The notes under the pieces: model-generated | The model's database searches: none | The model's input: only the letters and a program-made list of their open reading frames with translations | Told to the model about the DNA's origin: nothing | Made by a program: the position numbers and the translations under genes | NCBI GenBank assembly: GCA_963816545.1 | Contig: CAWFLE010000004.1 | Location: 59,409-123,408 of the forward strand | Direction of reading: 5' to 3' | Length of the DNA: 64,000 nt | Source of the DNA: Albimonas sp963816545 | GTDB taxonomy: Bacteria; Pseudomonadota; Alphaproteobacteria; Rhodobacterales; Rhodobacteraceae | In this document: positions 10,671-19,550 of the stretch, piece by piece | How positions within the stretch are numbered: the stretch's first letter is position 1 | How the letters are laid out: every line of letters begins with the position of its first letter

Positions 10671-11141
10671 ATGCCGCTGACCTACGTCCCCCTCTCCGCC
10701 GAGACCGCCGCCCGCTACCGCGCAGGCGGCCCCGACGCGCACGGCCAGCCGCCGGAGCGGAGCGTCTCCGACGGCTCCGGCAACCCCTGCCGCCGCTGCC
10801 TGCGCGACATCCCCAAGGGCGCGGGGATGCTGATCCTCGCCCATCGCCCGTTCGCGTCGCTCCAGCCTTACGCCGAGGCCGGCCCGATCTTCATGTGCGC
10901 GGACGACTGCCATCCGCCCGGGGACGCCGGCGCCCTGCCCGAGACCACGAAGGCCAGAACGCAGGTGCTGGTGAAGGGCTACCTCGCGACCGACCGCATC
11001 CACTACGGCACGGGGCGCATCGTGGCGCCCGAGGCGCTGGAGGCCGCCTGCGGAACCCTGCTGGCGGACCCGCGCACGGCCTACCTGCACGTCCGCTCCG
11101 CCACCAACAACTGCTACACCTATCGGGTGGAGCGCGCCTGA
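10671..11141 (+). CDS. DUF1203 domain protein
   Basis: 156-residue cytoplasmic protein of unknown function. It has CRRCLRDIPKGAGML, FMCADDCH, LVKGYLATDRIHYGTG and a C-terminal HVRSATNNCYTYRVER. This layout of paired cysteines followed by a YGTG stretch matches the DUF1203 family common in Proteobacteria. GGAGG lies before the ATG. It starts 192 bases from the divergent purD; the region between shows no gene. Confidence 0.88.
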   Translation: MPLTYVPLSAETAARYRAGGPDAHGQPPERSVSDGSGNPCRRCLRDIPKGAGMLILAHRPFASLQPYAEAGPIFMCADDCHPPGDAGALPETTKARTQVLVKGYLATDRIHYGTGRIVAPEALEAACGTLLADPRTAYLHVRSATNNCYTYRVERA

Positions 11142-11241
11142 CCCCGGAGGGCGCGGCCCTGCGCGTCCGCAGGACGCGCGCGGAGGCCAGGGCCTCCGCG
11201 CCCGCGCTCTTCGCGCGGGCAGGGCCGCTTGCGCCAAGGGT

Positions 11242-11264
11242 CGGCGTTTCGCTGCGAAACGCCG
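11242..11264. repeat. Palindrome directly after leuB stop
   Basis: Eleven-base arms (CGGCGTTTCGC and its complement) around a central T, one base after the leuB stop. It shares its core with the palindrome after purD (9183-9201). Terminator or repeat function is inferred from position. Confidence 0.7.
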
Positions 11265-11265
11265 G

Positions 11266-12369
11266 TCAGAGCGAGGCGTCGAGGGCCTTCACGATGGCGT
11301 CGCCCATTTCGGCCGTGGAGGCCGGCTCCCGGTCCCCGGCCTGCATCAGGTCCGCCGTCCGCACGCCGTCCGCCAGCACCCGGTCGATGGCGGTCTCCAG
11401 CCGGTCGGCCTCCTCCAGCTTGCCGAAGGAGTAGCGCAGCGCCATCCCGAAGCTGAGGATGCAGGCGATGGGGTTGGCCTTCCCCTGCCCCGCGATGTCC
11501 GGCGCCGAGCCGTGCACCGGCTCATACAGCGCCTTGGGCCGCCCGTTGGCCATCGGCGCGCCCAGCGAGGCCGAGGGCAGCATCCCCAGAGACCCCGTCA
11601 GCATCGCCGCCACGTCCGAGAGCATGTCCCCGAAGAGGTTGTCGGTCACGATCACGTCGAACTGCTTGGGCCAGCGCACGAGCTGCATGCCGCCCGCGTC
11701 GGCGTACATGTGGCTCAGTTCCACGTCCGGGTACTCGGCGTCATGGATCTCCTGCACCACGTCGCGCCAGAGGATGCCGGATTCCATGACGTTGGCCTTC
11801 TCCATGGAGCAGACCTTGTTGCTGCGCTTGCGCGCCAGCTCGAAGGCGGAGCGGGCGACGCGGGCGATCTCGCTCTCGGTGTAGCGCTGGGTGTTCACGC
11901 CCACCCGCTCGTTGCCTTCCTTGTGGATGCCGCGCGGCTCGCCGAAATAGACGCCCGACGTCAGCTCCCGGATGATCATGATGTCGAGGCCCGCCACCAC
12001 GTCCTTCTTCAGCGACGAGAAATCCGCCAGCGCATCGAAGCAGACGGCGGGGCGGAGGTTGGAGTAGAGGTCCATCTCCTTGCGCAGGCGCAGGAGGCCG
12101 CGCTCGGGCTTCACCGAGAAGTCGAGCTTGTCGTATTTCGGCCCCCCAACGGCGCCCAGCAGCACCGCGTCGGCGGCCTGCGCCTTCTCCATCGCCTCGT
12201 CGGTGAGGGGCGTGCCGTGGGCGTCGTAGGCGCAGCCGCCGACGAGGTCCTCGTCGATGTCGAAGCTCAGGCCCCGCTTCTCCCCGAACCAGGCGATGAC
12301 CTTGCGGACCTCGGCCATGACCTCGGGGCCGATGCCGTCGCCGGGCAGGATCAGGAGTTTGTCGGGCAT
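11266..12369 (-). CDS. leuB: 3-isopropylmalate dehydrogenase
   Basis: Oxidises and decarboxylates 3-isopropylmalate with NAD+ in leucine synthesis. 367 residues, full family length. Visible motifs are LPGDGIGPEV, LLGAVGGPKYD, RELTSGVYFGEPR, the catalytic Tyr/Lys region, VTDNLFGDMLSD and YEPVHGSAPDIAGQGKANP. AGAGGAG lies about 9 bases before the ATG. leuC and leuD are not adjacent. The gene is divergent from hisC and followed immediately by a palindrome. Confidence 0.97.
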   Translation of the reverse strand: MPDKLLILPGDGIGPEVMAEVRKVIAWFGEKRGLSFDIDEDLVGGCAYDAHGTPLTDEAMEKAQAADAVLLGAVGGPKYDKLDFSVKPERGLLRLRKEMDLYSNLRPAVCFDALADFSSLKKDVVAGLDIMIIRELTSGVYFGEPRGIHKEGNERVGVNTQRYTESEIARVARSAFELARKRSNKVCSMEKANVMESGILWRDVVQEIHDAEYPDVELSHMYADAGGMQLVRWPKQFDVIVTDNLFGDMLSDVAAMLTGSLGMLPSASLGAPMANGRPKALYEPVHGSAPDIAGQGKANPIACILSFGMALRYSFGKLEEADRLETAIDRVLADGVRTADLMQAGDREPASTAEMGDAIVKALDASL

Positions 12370-12751
12370 GGTCGGGGCGCTCCTCTGGGGTCTGGGCCGT
12401 CTTCGCGCGGCCCGGGTTCCGGGTAGCCCCCGGCCGGAGTTCGGTCAAGCCGGCCGGGGGAGGCGGGCCGGAGGCGGGACGGTGCAGCGCCGCGGCGGGC
12501 GTCCCGGCCGTCAGAGGCATGACCTCCGCGCCGCGGCCCGGCCCAACGGGAGGCGAGGGCGCGAAGCGTCCGAAGCCGACGGGCGGGAGCGCCCCCCAGC
12601 GGCGGGCCGCCGCGCCGGCGGGTCCGCCTCTGGCGCAGGGGGCGCCCGCGGCGGGGGCCGAAGGGCTGCGCCTGTGGCGGGCGCGACGAAACCCCGGTGG
12701 CGCCGCCGCGCGGCAGGCGGTATGCAGCCGCGTCCGCAGGGAGGCGCATTT
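12370..12751. other. Divergent leuB/hisC control region
   Basis: About 380 GC-rich bases between the divergent leuB and hisC genes. It must hold both promoters, but I cannot identify clear boxes. Open frames here are low-complexity Gly/Pro/Arg reading and are not convincing genes. Confidence 0.5.
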
Positions 12752-13852
12752 GTGACCCAGCCCCATCCGACCATCCGCCCGCAGCCGGGCATCCTCGACA
12801 TCGCCCCGTATGTCGGGGGAGAGAGCAGGATCCCCGGCGCGAACCGCGTGGTGAAGCTGTCGTCGAACGAGAACCCGCATGGGCCCTCGTCCCGCGCGCT
12901 GGAGGCGTTCGGGCAGGCGGCGGGGAAGCTCGCCGCCTATCCCGATGGCGGGCATGTTTCGCTGCGAAACGCCATCGCCGACGTGCATGGGCTGGAGGCC
13001 TCGCGGATCCTGTGCGGCAACGGGTCGGACGAGTGCCTGGCGCTGCTGGCGCAGGCCTATGCCGGGCCCGGCGACGAGGTGATCCACACCGAGCACGGGT
13101 TCGGCCTCTACCGCATCAATGCGCAGATGGTGGGGGCGACGCCGATCCGCGTGGCGGAAACGGATCTCACGGCGGATGTGGGGAAGATCCTTGAGGCGTG
13201 TTCGGAGCGCACGCGGCTCGTCTACATCGCCAACCCCAACAACCCGACGGGCACGCTGGTGGGGCGCAAGGCGCTGCGCCGGCTGGCGGAGGGGCTGCCG
13301 AAGCAGGCGCTGCTGGTGCTGGACGGCGCCTATGCCGAGTATGTGCGCGACGCCGACTACGACGCCGGCGTGGAGCTGGTTGAGGCGCGCGACAACGTGG
13401 TGATGACGCGCACCTTCTCCAAGATCCACGGGCTCGCGGCGCTGCGGGTGGGGTGGATGTACGGGCCGGACCATGTGATCGACGCGCTGAGCCGGTTCCG
13501 GCCGCCGTTCAACCTCTCGATCCCCGCGCTGCTGGCCGGGGAGGCGGCGATGCGGGACGTGGGGCATGTGGAGCGGTGCTCGGTGCTCAACGAGGTGTGG
13601 CGGGACTGGCTGGGCAAGCGGCTGGCGGCGGCGGGGGTTCCGGTCACGCCGAGCCAGGCGAACTTCCTGCTGGCGGATTTCGGCGGGGCCGAGCGGGCCG
13701 AGGCGGCGGATGCGTTCCTCAAGGGGCGCGGGCTGATCGTGCGGCGGACGGCTTCCTACGGGCTGCCCGGCCATCTGCGGATCACCGTGGGGGACGAGGC
13801 GGGCTGCCGGGCGGTGGCCGAGGCGGTGCGGGACTTCATGGGGCGGGCATGA
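12752..13852 (+). CDS. hisC: Histidinol-phosphate / aromatic aminotransferase
   Basis: PLP-dependent class I/II aminotransferase of the HisC group, 366 residues. It has KLSSNENPHGPS, the PLP contact NPNNPTGTL and the Schiff-base lysine in TFSKIHGLAALRVGW. I place the start at GTG 12752 because AGGGAGG lies 7 bases upstream; an ATG ten codons earlier lacks one. Its stop overlaps the tyrC start in GCATGA, so the two are translationally coupled. HisC next to TyrC is common in alphaproteobacteria and suggests it also serves tyrosine/phenylalanine transamination (inference). A GTTTCGC-T-GCGAAAC palindrome lies inside the gene at 12956-12970. Confidence 0.94.
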   Translation: MTQPHPTIRPQPGILDIAPYVGGESRIPGANRVVKLSSNENPHGPSSRALEAFGQAAGKLAAYPDGGHVSLRNAIADVHGLEASRILCGNGSDECLALLAQAYAGPGDEVIHTEHGFGLYRINAQMVGATPIRVAETDLTADVGKILEACSERTRLVYIANPNNPTGTLVGRKALRRLAEGLPKQALLVLDGAYAEYVRDADYDAGVELVEARDNVVMTRTFSKIHGLAALRVGWMYGPDHVIDALSRFRPPFNLSIPALLAGEAAMRDVGHVERCSVLNEVWRDWLGKRLAAAGVPVTPSQANFLLADFGGAERAEAADAFLKGRGLIVRRTASYGLPGHLRITVGDEAGCRAVAEAVRDFMGRA

Positions 13853-14772
13853 GCGTGATCTACGAGCGCGTGGCGCTGATCGGGCTGGGGCTGATCGGGG
13901 GGAGCTTCTCGCTGGCGGCGAAGCGGGCGGGGCTGGTGGGCCGCGTCTCGGGCCACGCGCGCACGGCGGCGACGCGGGAGACGGCGCTGCGGCTTGGGCT
14001 GGTGGACGAGGTGCACGAGACGGCCGCCGAGGCGGTGCGCGATGCGGACCTGGTGCTGCTGTGCGTGCCGATGGGGGCGATGGCGGCGGTGGCGGCCGAG
14101 ATCGCGCCCGCGTTGAAGCCCGGCGCCACGGTGTCGGACGTGGGGTCCGTCAAGCGCACGGTGCTGGAGGCGGTGGCGCCGCACATGCCTTCGGGCGTGC
14201 ATCTGATCCCCGGGCATCCGCTGGCGGGGACCGAGCATTCCGGCCCGGAATCGGGCTTCGCGGAGCTGTTCGAGAACCGCTGGGTGATCCTGACCCCGCC
14301 GCCGGGCGCAAACCGCGAGGCGCTGGCGCGGCTGCGCGCGGTCTGGGAGGGCTGCGGCGCGCATGTGGACGAGATGGAGGCGGGGCACCACGATCTGGTG
14401 CTGGCCGTGACCTCTCACGTGCCGCACGCCATCGCCTACACCATGGTGGGCGTGGCCGACGACATGGAGCGGGTGACGGAGGGCGAGGTGGTGAAGTACT
14501 CGGCCGCGGGGTTCCGGGACTTCACGCGCATCGCCGCCTCGGACCCGACCATGTGGCGCGACGTGTTCCTGACCAACAAGGAGGCGACGCTGGAGATCCT
14601 CGGGCGGTTCACCGAGGAGCTTTTCGCGCTTCAGCGCGCCATTCGGACCGGCGACGGGGACCACCTGCACGCCTATTTCACGCGGACGCGGGCGATCCGG
14701 CGCGGGATCATCGAGGCGGGGCAGGACACCGCGGCGCCGGATTTCGGGCGCGGCGCGGCGCGGTCGCGATGA
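13849..14772 (+). CDS. tyrC: Prephenate/arogenate dehydrogenase
   Basis: NAD(P)-dependent dehydrogenase of tyrosine synthesis, 307 residues. It has an N-terminal Rossmann motif GLGLIGGSFSLA, CVPMGAM, the substrate loop GHPLAGTEHSGPESGF and the catalytic region HHDLVLAVTSHVPHAIAY. The TyrA-type length without an ACT or chorismate mutase domain fits cyclohexadienyl dehydrogenases of this class. The start codon overlaps the hisC stop. Confidence 0.94.
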   Translation: MSVIYERVALIGLGLIGGSFSLAAKRAGLVGRVSGHARTAATRETALRLGLVDEVHETAAEAVRDADLVLLCVPMGAMAAVAAEIAPALKPGATVSDVGSVKRTVLEAVAPHMPSGVHLIPGHPLAGTEHSGPESGFAELFENRWVILTPPPGANREALARLRAVWEGCGAHVDEMEAGHHDLVLAVTSHVPHAIAYTMVGVADDMERVTEGEVVKYSAAGFRDFTRIAASDPTMWRDVFLTNKEATLEILGRFTEELFALQRAIRTGDGDHLHAYFTRTRAIRRGIIEAGQDTAAPDFGRGAARSR

Positions 14773-14782
14773 GGGGCGCGGC

Positions 14783-15562
14783 GTGAGGGCGGCGGCGGCG
14801 GTCCTGGCGCTGGCGGCGATCGCGGGCGCGGGGGCGGTCATGGCGGCCCAGCCCCTGCCCGCGCCGAGGCCCGAGGCGCCGGGCCGGACGGCCTCGGCGA
14901 GGCCGGCGCCGCCGCGGCCCGGAAGCCCTGCGCGGCTGGAGATCGCGCCTGTGGCCCGCGCGCTGCCGACCCCCTTCGCCGACGTGGCGAAGCCGCCCCC
15001 GCCCGTGCGGCCGGGGCCCGAGGCGCCGGTGGGCGAGGCGGCGCGGGGCCTATGCGCCGACCCGCGGCTGGAGGGGGAGCTGGTCGAGGAGATCGTGGCG
15101 CCGGGCGCCTGCGGCATCCCCCTGCCCGTCAAGGTGACCGGGATCGCCGGCGTGGCGGTGGACCCGCCGGCCATCGTCAACTGCCGCACCGCGCGCACCT
15201 TCGCGGCGTGGGTCGCCCGCGGGCCGGCGCGGATGGCGCCGCGGACGCTGGGCTCGGACCTCAAGCGCATCCGGCTGGGGGGCAGCTACGTCTGCCGCAC
15301 GCGCAACCATATCGAGGGGGCGCGGCTGTCGGAGCATTCGGCCGGCAACGCCATCGACGTCATGGGTTTCCAGCTTGCGGACGGGCGGGAGATCTCGCCG
15401 CTTCGGGGCTGGCGGAACGGCGCGGCGGGGGGCTTCCTGCTGCAGGCGTGGCGGGCGGCCTGCGGGCCGTTCGGGACCGTGCTGGGGCCGGACGCGGACG
15501 AGCATCACCGCGATCACCTGCATGTGGATACGGCGGCGCGATCCCAGCCCTATTGCCGGTGA
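14783..15562 (+). CDS. Extensin-like / M15-type cell-wall protein
   Basis: 259-residue exported protein with a signal peptide (about 1-21), a Pro/Ala-rich linker (about 22-85) and a C-terminal Extensin_C domain. LSEHSAGNAIDVMGF and DADEHHRDHLHVD correspond to the metal-binding HxxxxxxD and HxH positions of M15-type D,D-carboxypeptidases. It probably acts on peptidoglycan in the periplasm. It starts with GTG 10 bases after tyrC, so it is likely in the same transcript, although functionally unrelated. Confidence 0.87.
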   Translation: MRAAAAVLALAAIAGAGAVMAAQPLPAPRPEAPGRTASARPAPPRPGSPARLEIAPVARALPTPFADVAKPPPPVRPGPEAPVGEAARGLCADPRLEGELVEEIVAPGACGIPLPVKVTGIAGVAVDPPAIVNCRTARTFAAWVARGPARMAPRTLGSDLKRIRLGGSYVCRTRNHIEGARLSEHSAGNAIDVMGFQLADGREISPLRGWRNGAAGGFLLQAWRAACGPFGTVLGPDADEHHRDHLHVDTAARSQPYCR

Positions 15563-15629
15563 CCGCGCTTGAACGAGGCCTGCAAGCTGGTCGGCTTCGA
15601 TTCATCGTTATTTGAATCAGGTGCTCGAA

Positions 15630-16263
15630 ATGGTCTTCTCGTCTCCGATCCGAGCGGCGGGACTTGCCGCGGCGCTGGCCTTCGCAAGTCCGCCTCGGCG
15701 GTTCCCGTCTTCCAGATCGACCTCATGTTCGACGGCGCCCGGGACGGCGCGCTGACGCCGCCCTTCGTCGGCTCGGGGCGGCTCTCGCTGGACGCGGATC
15801 CCGGCGACGGGGAACATCTCCTCCAGGCGCTCTCGGGGCTGAGCCTTTCGATCACGTTCCCGGACGCGGGCTACATCTTTCCGCTGTCGGGGATCATGGA
15901 CCATCCGGACGAGGTCTTGCTGAAGCTCGGCACGCTGCCGGGGGGCGAGCGGACGGCGCGCTTCGCCATGGCGGAACCCGGCGTCTTCGGCGACGAGGTG
16001 GGGATCCAGGGCGCGGAAAACCTGTGGCTGCTGTTCGGACCCGACTTCGGGGCGGGATACTTGATCCTGTTCGCCCCGGAGGGCGACGGCTCGGCGGAGG
16101 ACCCGCCGCCTCCGGAGAGGGTGGTGAGGGGCGAGTATGGCGTGGCGGCCGATATTCAGGCGGCGCGCTGCCTCCGGCGGCGCCGCTGCCTCCGGCGGCG
16201 GCGCTGATGGCGGTCGGGGTCGCGGGGCTGGCGGCTGCCGGGCTTCGGCGGCGCCGGGCCTGA
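15630..16263 (+). pseudogene. Second secreted VPLPA-CTERM-like protein, two frameshifts
   Basis: The ATG at 15630 opens a signal peptide (FSSPIRAAGLAAALAFA). The mature part (VFQIDLMFDGARDGALTPP ... ENLWLLFGPDF) continues only after a frame change near 15688, and the tail (APLPPAAALMAVGVAGL then RRRRA) only after another near 16155. The tail fits a VPLPA-CTERM sorting signal. The mature domain is unrecognised. No strong ribosome site is seen before the ATG. Two breaks in a short gene suggest decay or indel errors. Confidence 0.7.
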
Positions 16264-16266
16264 GGG

Positions 16267-17283
16267 TCAGAACCTCGGCGCCTCCCCCAGCGGGATGGGG
16301 CCGAGGGACATCCGGCCGTTGCGGAAGACGAGCGGAGCCTCGAGGCTGCGCCCGTCCGAGGTCAGGGTGGACATGAGGCCGAGGCCGGCCTCAAGCGCGC
16401 CCTCCAGGTTGCCGGGCACCGCCCCGGCGGAGACGGCGGCGCGCAGGAGCTGGCGCCAGTCCTCGGCCTTCAGCGCGATCTCTCCGGTGGGGGTCCCGTC
16501 GGGGGCCACGTCGAGGCGGCCCGAGCCTTCGAGGCCGAGATCCCCCCAGCTTATGGTGGACTTGCGCAGCCACAGCGTCTCGGGCCGCAGGTTCCCCGAT
16601 TCCAGCGCCTCCGCGTCCAGCGGGCGGGGGAAGGCGGCGGTCACGTCGATCAGGACGCGGTCGAAGGCTTCGGGGAGGCTGTCGGCCATGCGGTCGCCCA
16701 GCAGCTCGCGCCACGGCGCGGGGGGGCGGAAGCCCTCCACCTCCAGCACCGCGTCGTAGGCGTTGGCGCGGCCACGCTCCACCTCCGAGTCGCGGAGCGC
16801 GAGCTGGCCGCGGTCGAGGAACGCCGTCCAGCCGAGGCTGCTGCCGAGCGACAGCTCGCGCGCCTCCAGCACCCCGTGGTCCAGCGCGAGGCCCGGGTCG
16901 GGCGCGAAGGCGGCGGAGGCGCGGAGCTGTTCGGCGGTCAGCTCCACCTGCTCGCCGGGGACGGCGAAGCGGTGGATGCCGGGCCAGGAGGCGATCACCC
17001 GGTTCGGCTGGTAGGACAGCATGTAGGTGCGGAACTCGGGCGCGGTCCAGGCCCAGCCGGAGGCGGGGTCGGCCAGGGTCAGCCCCTCGGCGATCATGTC
17101 GAAGCGGTTGGGGTAGCCGGTGACGGTGAGGTCCTCGGTCTCGGCCTGCCAGCCGGCCTCGCGGCGGTCCTGGAGCCAGTCCTCGATGGCCTGCTTCTGG
17201 TGGCTGGAGCCGTACCACCACCACGCGCTCCAGGCCGCGAAGAGAAGGACCGCGAGCCCCAGCAAAGTCCGCATCGCCCGCAT
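16267..17283 (-). CDS. DUF2125 family periplasmic/membrane-anchored protein
   Basis: 338 residues with one N-terminal membrane anchor (about 5-24, TLLGLAVLLFAAWSAWWW) followed by a long soluble domain. It opens with QAIEDWL...GWQAE and has GYPNRFD and PEFRTYMLSYQPN, characteristic of DUF2125 of alphaproteobacteria. Function unknown; family members resemble lipid-carrying AsmA-like folds (inference). Start chosen at ATG 17283 with GAGAGGAG 8 bases upstream. Divergent from chaC with 48 bases between; converges on the VPLPA gene with 3 bases between. Confidence 0.88.
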   Translation of the reverse strand: MRAMRTLLGLAVLLFAAWSAWWWYGSSHQKQAIEDWLQDRREAGWQAETEDLTVTGYPNRFDMIAEGLTLADPASGWAWTAPEFRTYMLSYQPNRVIASWPGIHRFAVPGEQVELTAEQLRASAAFAPDPGLALDHGVLEARELSLGSSLGWTAFLDRGQLALRDSEVERGRANAYDAVLEVEGFRPPAPWRELLGDRMADSLPEAFDRVLIDVTAAFPRPLDAEALESGNLRPETLWLRKSTISWGDLGLEGSGRLDVAPDGTPTGEIALKAEDWRQLLRAAVSAGAVPGNLEGALEAGLGLMSTLTSDGRSLEAPLVFRNGRMSLGPIPLGEAPRF

Positions 17284-17331
17284 TCGTCCGCTCCTCTCGC
17301 GCCTGCCCGTGCGGCGCGATATAGCGGGGCC

Positions 17332-17910
17332 ATGGTGGAAGTTCGACCCGACGATGACGTGATGGCGGACGGGGCCCTGTGGGTCTTCGGCTACGGCTCG
17401 CTGATCTGGAACCCGGGGTTCCGGTTCGTGGAGCGGCGGGCGGCGCGGCTTTCGGGATTCCGGCGGGCGTTCTGCCTGCGCTCGGTGCGCTATCGCGGCA
17501 CGCCGGAGGCGCCGGGGCTGGTGCTGGCGCTGGATCCGGCGGAGGGGGAGAGCTGCGCGGGGCTGGGCTTCCGCGTGGCGGCGGAGGACGAGGCGGAGGT
17601 GCGCGCCTACCTCCACCACCGGGAGATGGGGACCGACAGCTACCTCGAGACCTTCCAGACGCTGGAGGTGGAGGGCGTGGGGCCGGTGCAGGCGCTGGCA
17701 TACGTCATGGACGTGACGCATGAGCAGTATGCGCGGCTGAGCCTGGAGGCGCAGGCCGGGATCATCGCCCGGGCCGAGGGGCCGGCGGGGCCGAACCGGG
17801 ACTACCTGCACCGGACGGTGGAGCATCTGGAGGCGCTGGGGCTGGCGGACCCGGAGCTTGAGGCGCTGGACGCGATGGTCCGGGCGCGTCAGGTTGCGGG
17901 CCGAGGCTGA
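17332..17910 (+). CDS. chaC: Gamma-glutamylcyclotransferase, ChaC family
   Basis: Cytosolic enzyme of glutathione turnover: ChaC-type proteins release 5-oxoproline from gamma-glutamyl peptides. 192 residues. The fold-defining loop WVFGYGSLIWNPGF is at 18-31 and the catalytic glutamate is in HHREMGTDSYLE. A second in-frame ATG lies at 17362, but the motif begins after both. Likely followed on the same transcript by the monooxygenase gene 15 bases downstream. Confidence 0.92.
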   Translation: MVEVRPDDDVMADGALWVFGYGSLIWNPGFRFVERRAARLSGFRRAFCLRSVRYRGTPEAPGLVLALDPAEGESCAGLGFRVAAEDEAEVRAYLHHREMGTDSYLETFQTLEVEGVGPVQALAYVMDVTHEQYARLSLEAQAGIIARAEGPAGPNRDYLHRTVEHLEALGLADPELEALDAMVRARQVAGRG

Positions 17911-17925
17911 CGGGAGGAGAGAGAC

Positions 17926-18219
17926 ATGATCATCGTTGCAGGCACCATCGAGCTGCCCTCGGAGCACGCGCCGGCCATGGCGGCGCTGGCGCGGGAATGC
18001 ATGGAGATCACCCGGACCGAGGACGGCTGCGGGGTCTACAACCTGACCCAGAGCGTCGAGCGGCCGGGGGAGATGCACGTCTACGAGGAATGGGAGTCCA
18101 TGGACCATCTGTCGGCCCACGGGAAGTCCGAGCACCTGAAGCGGTTCCGGGAGGGGCTGGCGAAGCTCGGGGAGCCGAAGCGGAAGATCCGCAAGTTCGA
18201 GGCCGGGCCGGAGGTCTAA
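17926..18219 (+). CDS. Antibiotic biosynthesis monooxygenase (ABM/YgiN-like) domain protein
   Basis: 97-residue single ABM ferredoxin-like domain: IIVAGTIELPSEH at the start, then CGVYNLTQSVERPGEMHVYEEWES and HLSAHGKSEHLKRF. Family members are quinol or small-molecule monooxygenases, usually dimeric. GGGAGGAGAG precedes the ATG. The end of the gene overlaps the first unit of a GC-rich tandem repeat. Confidence 0.9.
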   Translation: MIIVAGTIELPSEHAPAMAALARECMEITRTEDGCGVYNLTQSVERPGEMHVYEEWESMDHLSAHGKSEHLKRFREGLAKLGEPKRKIRKFEAGPEV

Positions 18220-18382
18220 GGCCCCTCCGGGGTCGGACCGGAGGGCCGGGCGCCTCCGGGGGCCGGCCCGGGGTCCGAGGTCTCTTCAGGGGCGGGTGGG
18301 GCTGAGGCCCCTTCGGGGGCGAACCGGAGGGCCGGGCGTCTTTGGGGCGCCAGCCCGGGGTCCAAGGCGCCTTCAGGGGCGG
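18219..18382. repeat. Tandem imperfect ~78-bp GC-rich repeat
   Basis: Two similar units, 18219-18295 and 18304-18382, each run from aggcccc(t/c)(t/c)c through ggagggccgggcg to ttcaggggcgg. Related GAGGC(C/T)CC(C/T)TC blocks reappear at 19549 and 19576, on the far side of the IS630 element, so the element seems to sit in a run of such hairpin-forming units. Confidence 0.65.
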
Positions 18383-18395
18383 CTCGAAGGTCTGA

Positions 18396-19547
18396 TACCG
18401 GCACGCGAAAGCTCTGACTCGGCTGAAGGGTTCCCCTGCGGCCTGATCTCCGATTCCATCTCCCGAAGCGGCGAGATGGAGGGGAGATGGGTCGGGCGCT
18501 CAAGATCCGGGACGATCTGACGGCGAAGGAGCTGCGGAGGATGGCTTCGCGGGAGCGGAGCAACCGTGCGGCGCGGCGACTGCCGGCGATCGCGAACGCG
18601 CTGGACGCCATGAGCCGGGCGGACGCGGCGACGGCCGCGGGCATGGAGCGGCAGGCGCTGCGCGACGCGGTGCTGCGCTGCAACGCCGACGGACCGGAGG
18701 GCGTGCGCGACCGGCCGCTGCCGGGCCGGCCGCCGGCGCTGCTCTTCGACCGGATCTTCCGCGGTCCGGACCCTGAGAAGGACGCGGTGAGCAGCTGGAC
18801 CCTTCCGGACCTCTGTCGCTGGGTCGAGGCTCGCTTGGACAAGCGCCTGACCCCGCAGAGCCTGTCGCGGATCCTGCGGCGCGAGGGGGTCTCACGGCAG
18901 AAGGTCCGCCCCACGCCTCCGAAGAGCGACGAGGCGGCGCAGCGTCGCTTCGAAAAAGCGGGCTGCGGGCTGCGCTGAAGGCCGCGGCCGAGGCGCATCC
19001 GGGCAAGCGGATCACGCTGTGGTTCCAGGACGAGATGCGGGTCGGCCAGAAGGGCCGGCTCTGCCATCGCTGGTGGAGCCGAGGCCGCCGCCCGCCGGGC
19101 CGCCAGGACCAGCGCTTCGAGTGGACCTATGTCTTCGGCGCCGCCCGCCCCGATGGGGAGGCCGCCTTCGGTCTCGTCCTGCCCGAGGTCGGCACGCAGG
19201 CGATGCGGATCTTCCTCGATGCCTTCGCGGCCACGATCCCCGATGACGAGCACGCCGTCATGATCCTCGACCGCGCCGGCTGGCACGGCGCCAAGGCGCT
19301 CCGGGTCCCGCCGAACGTCAGCCTCGTCCCGCTGCCGCCGCATTCGCCCCAGCTCAACCCGATGGAGCGCGTCTGGCTATGGCTCCGCGAGCGCTTCCCG
19401 AGCCTGCGCGTCTTCGAGGGCTTCGACGCCATCGTCGACGCCTGCTGTCGCGCCTGGAACGCCTTCGCCGACGATCCGTCCCGCCCGAATCCGCTCCCCG
19501 TGCCTCCAGCCGTGGATCAAGAGGGTCATCGGCTAGGCGCGGCGGTA
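18396..19547 (+). mobile_element. IS630-family insertion sequence, copy 1
   Basis: 1152 bases bounded by TA on each side (18396-18397, 19546-19547), the usual IS630 target. The ends share TACCG (left TACCGGCACGCG, right end read inward TACCGCCGCGCC). Contains two overlapping transposase frames joined by a probable -1 frameshift. A second, truncated copy lies at 27810-28751. A 4-base insertion (ccga, near 19484-19488) relative to copy 2 alters only the last residues of the transposase. Confidence 0.88.
18487..18978 (+). CDS. IS630 transposase, orfA (helix-turn-helix part)
   Basis: 163 residues. A DNA-binding N-terminal part with helix-turn-helix (MSRADAATAAGMERQALRD) is followed by the winged-helix/linker RLTPQSLSRILRREGVSRQK. 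Reading ends at a TGA just after the run gaaaaag at 18952-18958, where a -1 slip joins it to orfB. The full transposase is presumably made only by slippage, as known for IS630 members. Confidence 0.9.
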   Translation: MGRALKIRDDLTAKELRRMASRERSNRAARRLPAIANALDAMSRADAATAAGMERQALRDAVLRCNADGPEGVRDRPLPGRPPALLFDRIFRGPDPEKDAVSSWTLPDLCRWVEARLDKRLTPQSLSRILRREGVSRQKVRPTPPKSDEAAQRRFEKAGCGLR

Positions 19548-19550
19548 TGA
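18957..19550 (+). CDS. IS630 transposase, orfB (DDE catalytic part)
   Basis: Read in the -1 frame after the slip: LWFQDEMRVGQKG (first Asp), ILDRAGWHGAKAL (second Asp) and PQLNPMERVWLWLRER (Glu) give a complete DDE triad. Compared with copy 2, a 4-base insertion after DDPSR changes the ending and extends past the original stop (TAG at 19534) to 19550. Catalytic residues are intact, so activity is possible. Confidence 0.88.
   Translation, partial: SGLRAALKAAAEAHPGKRITLWFQDEMRVGQKGRLCHRWWSRGRRPPGRQDQRFEWTYVFGAARPDGEAAFGLVLPEVGTQAMRIFLDAFAATIPDDEHAVMILDRAGWHGAKALRVPPNVSLVPLPPHSPQLNPMERVWLWLRERFPSLRVFEGFDAIVDACCRAWNAFADDPSRPNPLPVPPAVDQEGHRLGAAV

Noticed and set aside
12956..12970. Regulatory insertion of the GTTTCGC palindrome into hisC
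   Set aside because: The palindrome encodes ordinary HisC residues in frame, so it may be coincidental coding; it is kept only as part of the repeat observation.
18219..18382. CRISPR-like array
   Set aside because: Only two long adjacent imperfect units without unique spacers; better described as tandem GC-rich repeats.
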